In this document: piece by piece, positions 8,995 through 10,799 of the stretch | Layout: each line of letters opens with the position of its first letter | Position numbering within the stretch: position 1 is the first letter of the stretch | Assembly (NCBI GenBank): GCA_003242605.1 | Contig: QGUZ01000165.1 | Coordinates: forward strand, 1 to 10,799 | Direction: 5' to 3' | Origin: Actinomycetota bacterium | Lineage (GTDB): Bacteria; Actinomycetota; Actinomycetes; Streptosporangiales; Streptosporangiaceae | Length of the DNA: 10,799 nucleotides | The notes under the pieces: model-generated | What the model was told of the DNA's origin: nothing | What the model saw: the letters and a program-made list of their open reading frames with translations, nothing else | Databases searched by the model: none | Program-made: the position numbers and the translations under genes

Positions 8995-9072
8995 TTCCGC
9001 GTCCGCCCGCGTGCCGGTCGGCCGACCCGGGCGACGGCCGGAAACGGTCGCGCGGTGGCTCGGAAGGCCCGA

Positions 9073-9101
9073 GATTGCTAGGATTGCGAGAACCTTATAA
9101 C
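9073..9101 (+). promoter_or_regulatory. Possible promoter with 9-bp tandem repeat
   Basis: GATTGCTAG (9073-9081) is followed directly by GATTGCGAG (9082-9090), then CCTTATAAC. TATAAC (9096-9101) is a good -10; TTGCTA (9075-9080) as -35 leaves only 15 bases. TAGGAT (9079-9084) is an alternative -10 without a visible -35. If used, the leader before the small ORF at 9379 would be about 270 bases. Confidence 0.35.
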
Positions 9102-9168
9102 CGATCCTGACGCGGGTTCATCATGACGGCTTTATCTGCTGTTCACCACGGGGGGTGTGCGTCGAGGA

Positions 9169-9195
9169 CGGGTCCGATCGGCCTGAGCGGACCCG
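9169..9195 (+). repeat. Inverted repeat, 8-bp perfect stem
   Basis: CGGGTCCG (9169-9176) and CGGACCCG (9188-9195) flank an 11-base spacer. It could be an RNA hairpin in the leader of the downstream gene, a second terminator for hflX, or an operator; nothing in the sequence decides. Confidence 0.5.
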
Positions 9196-9266
9196 GTTGT
9201 GGCGGGGGAGAGTTTCCGGCGGCGGCGGTTACGGGTGTGACGTTTCGCCGTTCTTCCCGATAACCC

Positions 9267-9296
9267 TGTACAGCAGGCCGATCTGTGAAATAACGT
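9267..9296 (+). promoter_or_regulatory. Weak promoter candidate for the HutI-like gene
   Basis: TGTACA (9267-9272) and TAACGT (9291-9296) are 18 bases apart, a partial match to housekeeping consensus (-35 keeps four of six bases). Transcription would begin near 9303, just before the inverted repeats at 9309-9344. Confidence 0.3.
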
Positions 9297-9308
9297 AACT
9301 GAACTGAA

Positions 9309-9344
9309 ATCGCCGAAGCATGATTGCGGCGATACGGTCATCGC
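9309..9344 (+). repeat. Overlapping, mutually exclusive inverted repeats
   Basis: ATCGCCG (9309-9315) pairs perfectly with CGGCGAT (9327-9333) over an 11-base loop. The GCGAT inside that right arm (9329-9333) can instead pair with ATCGC at 9340-9344 over six bases. So the middle segment can join either the left or the right arm, but not both. As DNA this reads as three ATCGC/GCGAT half-sites, which could be an operator. As RNA it could be two alternative hairpins upstream of the small ORF. Confidence 0.45.
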
Positions 9345-9378
9345 ACCAAGAGTGCGGATGAGAGCAGGAGTCCCCCCG

Positions 9379-9474
9379 ATGACGTCCGGACACACCGCGG
9401 ACCCCACGGGCGTGGCGCCCGGCACGAGCCGGGCCGTGCAGGCGTGCCCGGACGATCCGGCGGTGATGCGATGA
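9379..9474 (+). CDS. Possible 31-residue leader or coupled small ORF
   Basis: An ORF of 31 codons starts at ATG 9379 with GCAGGAG (9364-9370), the best ribosome binding site in this part of the window, eight bases upstream. It ends at TGA 9472-9474, overlapping the ATG of the HutI-like gene by four bases (ATGA). Third positions are about 90% G/C, like real genes here, but the other frames are GC-rich too. The peptide has one Cys, is rich in Ala, Pro and Thr, has no membrane segment and resembles nothing I know. Because the downstream gene has only a weak GGTG before its start, ribosomes finishing this ORF may supply its initiation. Confidence 0.45.
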   Translation: MTSGHTADPTGVAPGTSRAVQACPDDPAVMR

Positions 9475-10682
9475 CCGTCCGTCTGCTGACCAACATCGGC
9501 CGGTTGTGGACCGGCAACGACGTGCTCAGCAACGCCGCCATCCTCGTGCACAACGACCGCATCGCCTGGGTGGGCCGCGCCGCGGACCTGCCGCAGAGCG
9601 TGCCCGGCGTCGTCGACGACATCGTCGACGTCGACCACGTGGAGAACCTGGGCGGCGCGCTCGTCACGCCCGGGCTCATCGACGCCCACACCCACCCGGT
9701 CTACGCCGGCAACCGGTACGCCGAGCTCGCGATGCGGTCCGGCGGCTCGTCGACGAGCGCGATCAACGCGGCGGGCGGCGGCATCAACTCGACGGTCACC
9801 GTGACCCGCGGCACCGACCCGTGGACCCTGTGCAACAACGTCCGCGAGCGGCTCCGCGACTGGCTGCTGTCCGGCACCACGACCGTGGAGGCGAAGACCG
9901 GTTTCCACCTCACCCGCGACGGCGAGCTCGCCGACGTCCGGCTCCTGCGCGAGCTGGAGAAGGAGCCGATGATGCCGCGGGTGCACGTCACGTTCCTCGC
10001 GGCGCACGTGGTCCCGCCGGAGTACTTCGGCCGCCAGCGCGACTACGTCGAGGCCGTGGGCGCCTGGTGCGCCGACGCCGCCGCGGCCGGCGCGGACAGC
10101 GTCGACGTCTACTGCGACGAGGGGCACTTCTCGCCCGAGGAGGCCCGCTGGGTGCTCGCGGCCGGCCGGAACGTCGGCCTCAAGCCGCGCATCCACGCGT
10201 GCGTGCAGAGCCACCGGCGCGGCGCGGTCCAGCTCGCCGCCGAGATGGGGTGCGCCTCCGCCGACCTGCTCAACCACTGCACCGACGAGGACATCGCCGC
10301 CCTCGCCCGGTACGGCGTGCCCGCGGTGGTGTGCCCCGGCAGCGCGCTGCAGCACGGCAGCCTGCCGCCGGTGCGGCGGATGCTCGCCCAGGGCGTGCCC
10401 ATCGCCCTCGGCAGCGACCACAACCCCGGCCACTGCGGCATCACCTCGATGTCGCTGGTGATCGCGCTCGCCGTCGCCGCCTTCGGGATCAGCGTCAACG
10501 ACGCGCTCCGCGCGGCCACGCTCGGCGGCGCGCACGTGCTCAACGCGCCCGACCGCGGCGTGCTCGCGCCCGGCCGGCTCGCGGACATCGTGCAGTGGGA
10601 CGCCGACCACGAGGGCGCGTTCGCCTGGGCCTTCGGCCTCAAGCCGCGGCGCGTCTGGCGTGGCGGCACTCCGGTTCAGTAG
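9471..10682 (+). CDS. Imidazolonepropionase (HutI)-like metal-dependent amidohydrolase
   Basis: A 403-residue amidohydrolase of the HutI type and length. HutI hydrolyses imidazolone-5-propionate to formiminoglutamate in histidine breakdown. Metal ligands are present: H73 and H75 (DAHTH), H242 (RIHAC) and D316 (GSDHNPG). Other HutI landmarks are GLIDAHTHPVYAGNR with R82, AAGGGI, GTTTVEAKTG, TFLAAHVVPPEY (H179) and GRLADIVQWD near the end. Differences from typical HutI: the SADH active-site His is Leu266 (SADLLNH), the SGYGL Tyr is Phe145 (TGFHL), and HADE/HANQ reads HACVQ with one extra residue. The histidine-pathway call is therefore uncertain; it could act on another cyclic amide. The ATG at 9471 is set by homology and by overlap with the preceding small ORF. 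No other hut gene is visible. Confidence 0.88.
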   Translation: MTVRLLTNIGRLWTGNDVLSNAAILVHNDRIAWVGRAADLPQSVPGVVDDIVDVDHVENLGGALVTPGLIDAHTHPVYAGNRYAELAMRSGGSSTSAINAAGGGINSTVTVTRGTDPWTLCNNVRERLRDWLLSGTTTVEAKTGFHLTRDGELADVRLLRELEKEPMMPRVHVTFLAAHVVPPEYFGRQRDYVEAVGAWCADAAAAGADSVDVYCDEGHFSPEEARWVLAAGRNVGLKPRIHACVQSHRRGAVQLAAEMGCASADLLNHCTDEDIAALARYGVPAVVCPGSALQHGSLPPVRRMLAQGVPIALGSDHNPGHCGITSMSLVIALAVAAFGISVNDALRAATLGGAHVLNAPDRGVLAPGRLADIVQWDADHEGAFAWAFGLKPRRVWRGGTPVQ

Positions 10683-10729
10683 CCGTCATCGGGCTGCCGG
10701 GGGCGGCGGTGTCCCGGTGGGGTGGCGTT

Positions 10730-10749
10730 CGCCCGGCCCTGCCCGGGCG
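10730..10749 (+). terminator. Weak hairpin after the HutI-like gene
   Basis: CGCCCGG (10730-10736) and CCGGGCG (10743-10749) form a 7-bp stem with a 6-base loop, followed by TGGTTTCG. It is plausible as a terminator but short. The remaining bases to the window end hold no recognisable gene. Confidence 0.35.
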
Positions 10750-10799
10750 TGGTTTCGTGGTGGTCCGCCGGGGCGGCTCGTGGACATCGTCCGGTGGGA

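Larger units (their letters stand above)
8995..9378 (+). other. Long noncoding stretch before the HutI-like gene
   Basis: About 384 bases without a convincing gene. It contains a promoter candidate near 9075-9101, an 8-bp hairpin (9169-9195), a second promoter candidate (9267-9296) and overlapping inverted repeats (9309-9344), described separately. A 46-codon ORF at 9123-9263 is open but has no ribosome binding site and uses rare codons, so it is not called. No known riboswitch class was recognised. The middle part is less GC-rich than flanking genes, as expected of control DNA. Confidence 0.5.

Noticed and set aside
9123..9263. 46-codon ORF starting ATG in the region upstream of the HutI-like gene
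   Set aside because: No ribosome binding site, codons rare for this genome (TTA, TCT), and overlaps the 8-bp inverted repeat. It contains an adjacent His pair, too few to argue for a histidine attenuator.
9132..10610. 492-residue minus-strand frame opposite the HutI-like gene
   Set aside because: His/Gly/Arg-rich, no motif, and antisense to a clear amidohydrolase.
10683..10799. Open frames running off the right edge, for example from GTG in the last 50 bases
   Set aside because: Too short, no ribosome site and no family resemblance; cannot be told from noise.

Overview
This is high-GC DNA with strong G/C bias at third codon positions, GTG starts, tightly overlapping genes and GC-rich hairpins lacking U-tracts. 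The proteins look actinobacterial: HflX carries a long N-terminal extension, and the amidohydrolase shares sequence features with actinobacterial HutI as I recall it. I infer an actinomycete, perhaps Streptosporangiales; the order is a guess. No mobile element, phage gene, tRNA, rRNA or CRISPR array was seen.

Left half, minus strand (6120 to 1): one compact operon for glycolate/glyoxylate use. A TTGACC/TAGCGT promoter drives malate synthase A (aceB), glycolate oxidase subunits glcD, glcE and glcF, and an IclR-family regulator cut off by the window's left edge. GlcDEF would oxidise glycolate to glyoxylate, and AceB would condense glyoxylate with acetyl-CoA to malate. All the gene junctions overlap by 1-4 bases except aceB/glcD, and that gap holds a possible 21-codon ORF overlapping both neighbours. 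Just downstream of the promoter core lie two similar 17-bp palindromes, 21 bp centre to centre. These are likely operators, and the operon's own IclR protein is the obvious candidate ligand.

Centre, plus strand: a DUF4097-type lipoprotein (6298-7110) runs divergently from aceB, with an 11-bp-period direct repeat upstream and a strong hairpin after it. Next is the ribosome-associated GTPase HflX (7326-8951), followed by a 12-bp-stem hairpin.

Right end, plus strand: a noncoding stretch (8995-9378) with several inverted repeats leads into a possible 31-codon ORF with a good ribosome binding site. Its stop overlaps the start of an imidazolonepropionase (HutI)-like amidohydrolase. That enzyme keeps the metal ligands but has Leu where HutI normally has an active-site His, so its substrate is uncertain. 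The last 117 bases hold a weak hairpin and no recognisable gene.

The most interesting items are the helically phased tandem operators, the unusual HutI-like active site with its structured leader and coupled small ORF, and the near-continuous start/stop overlap along the glycolate operon. No wholly new system is evident.
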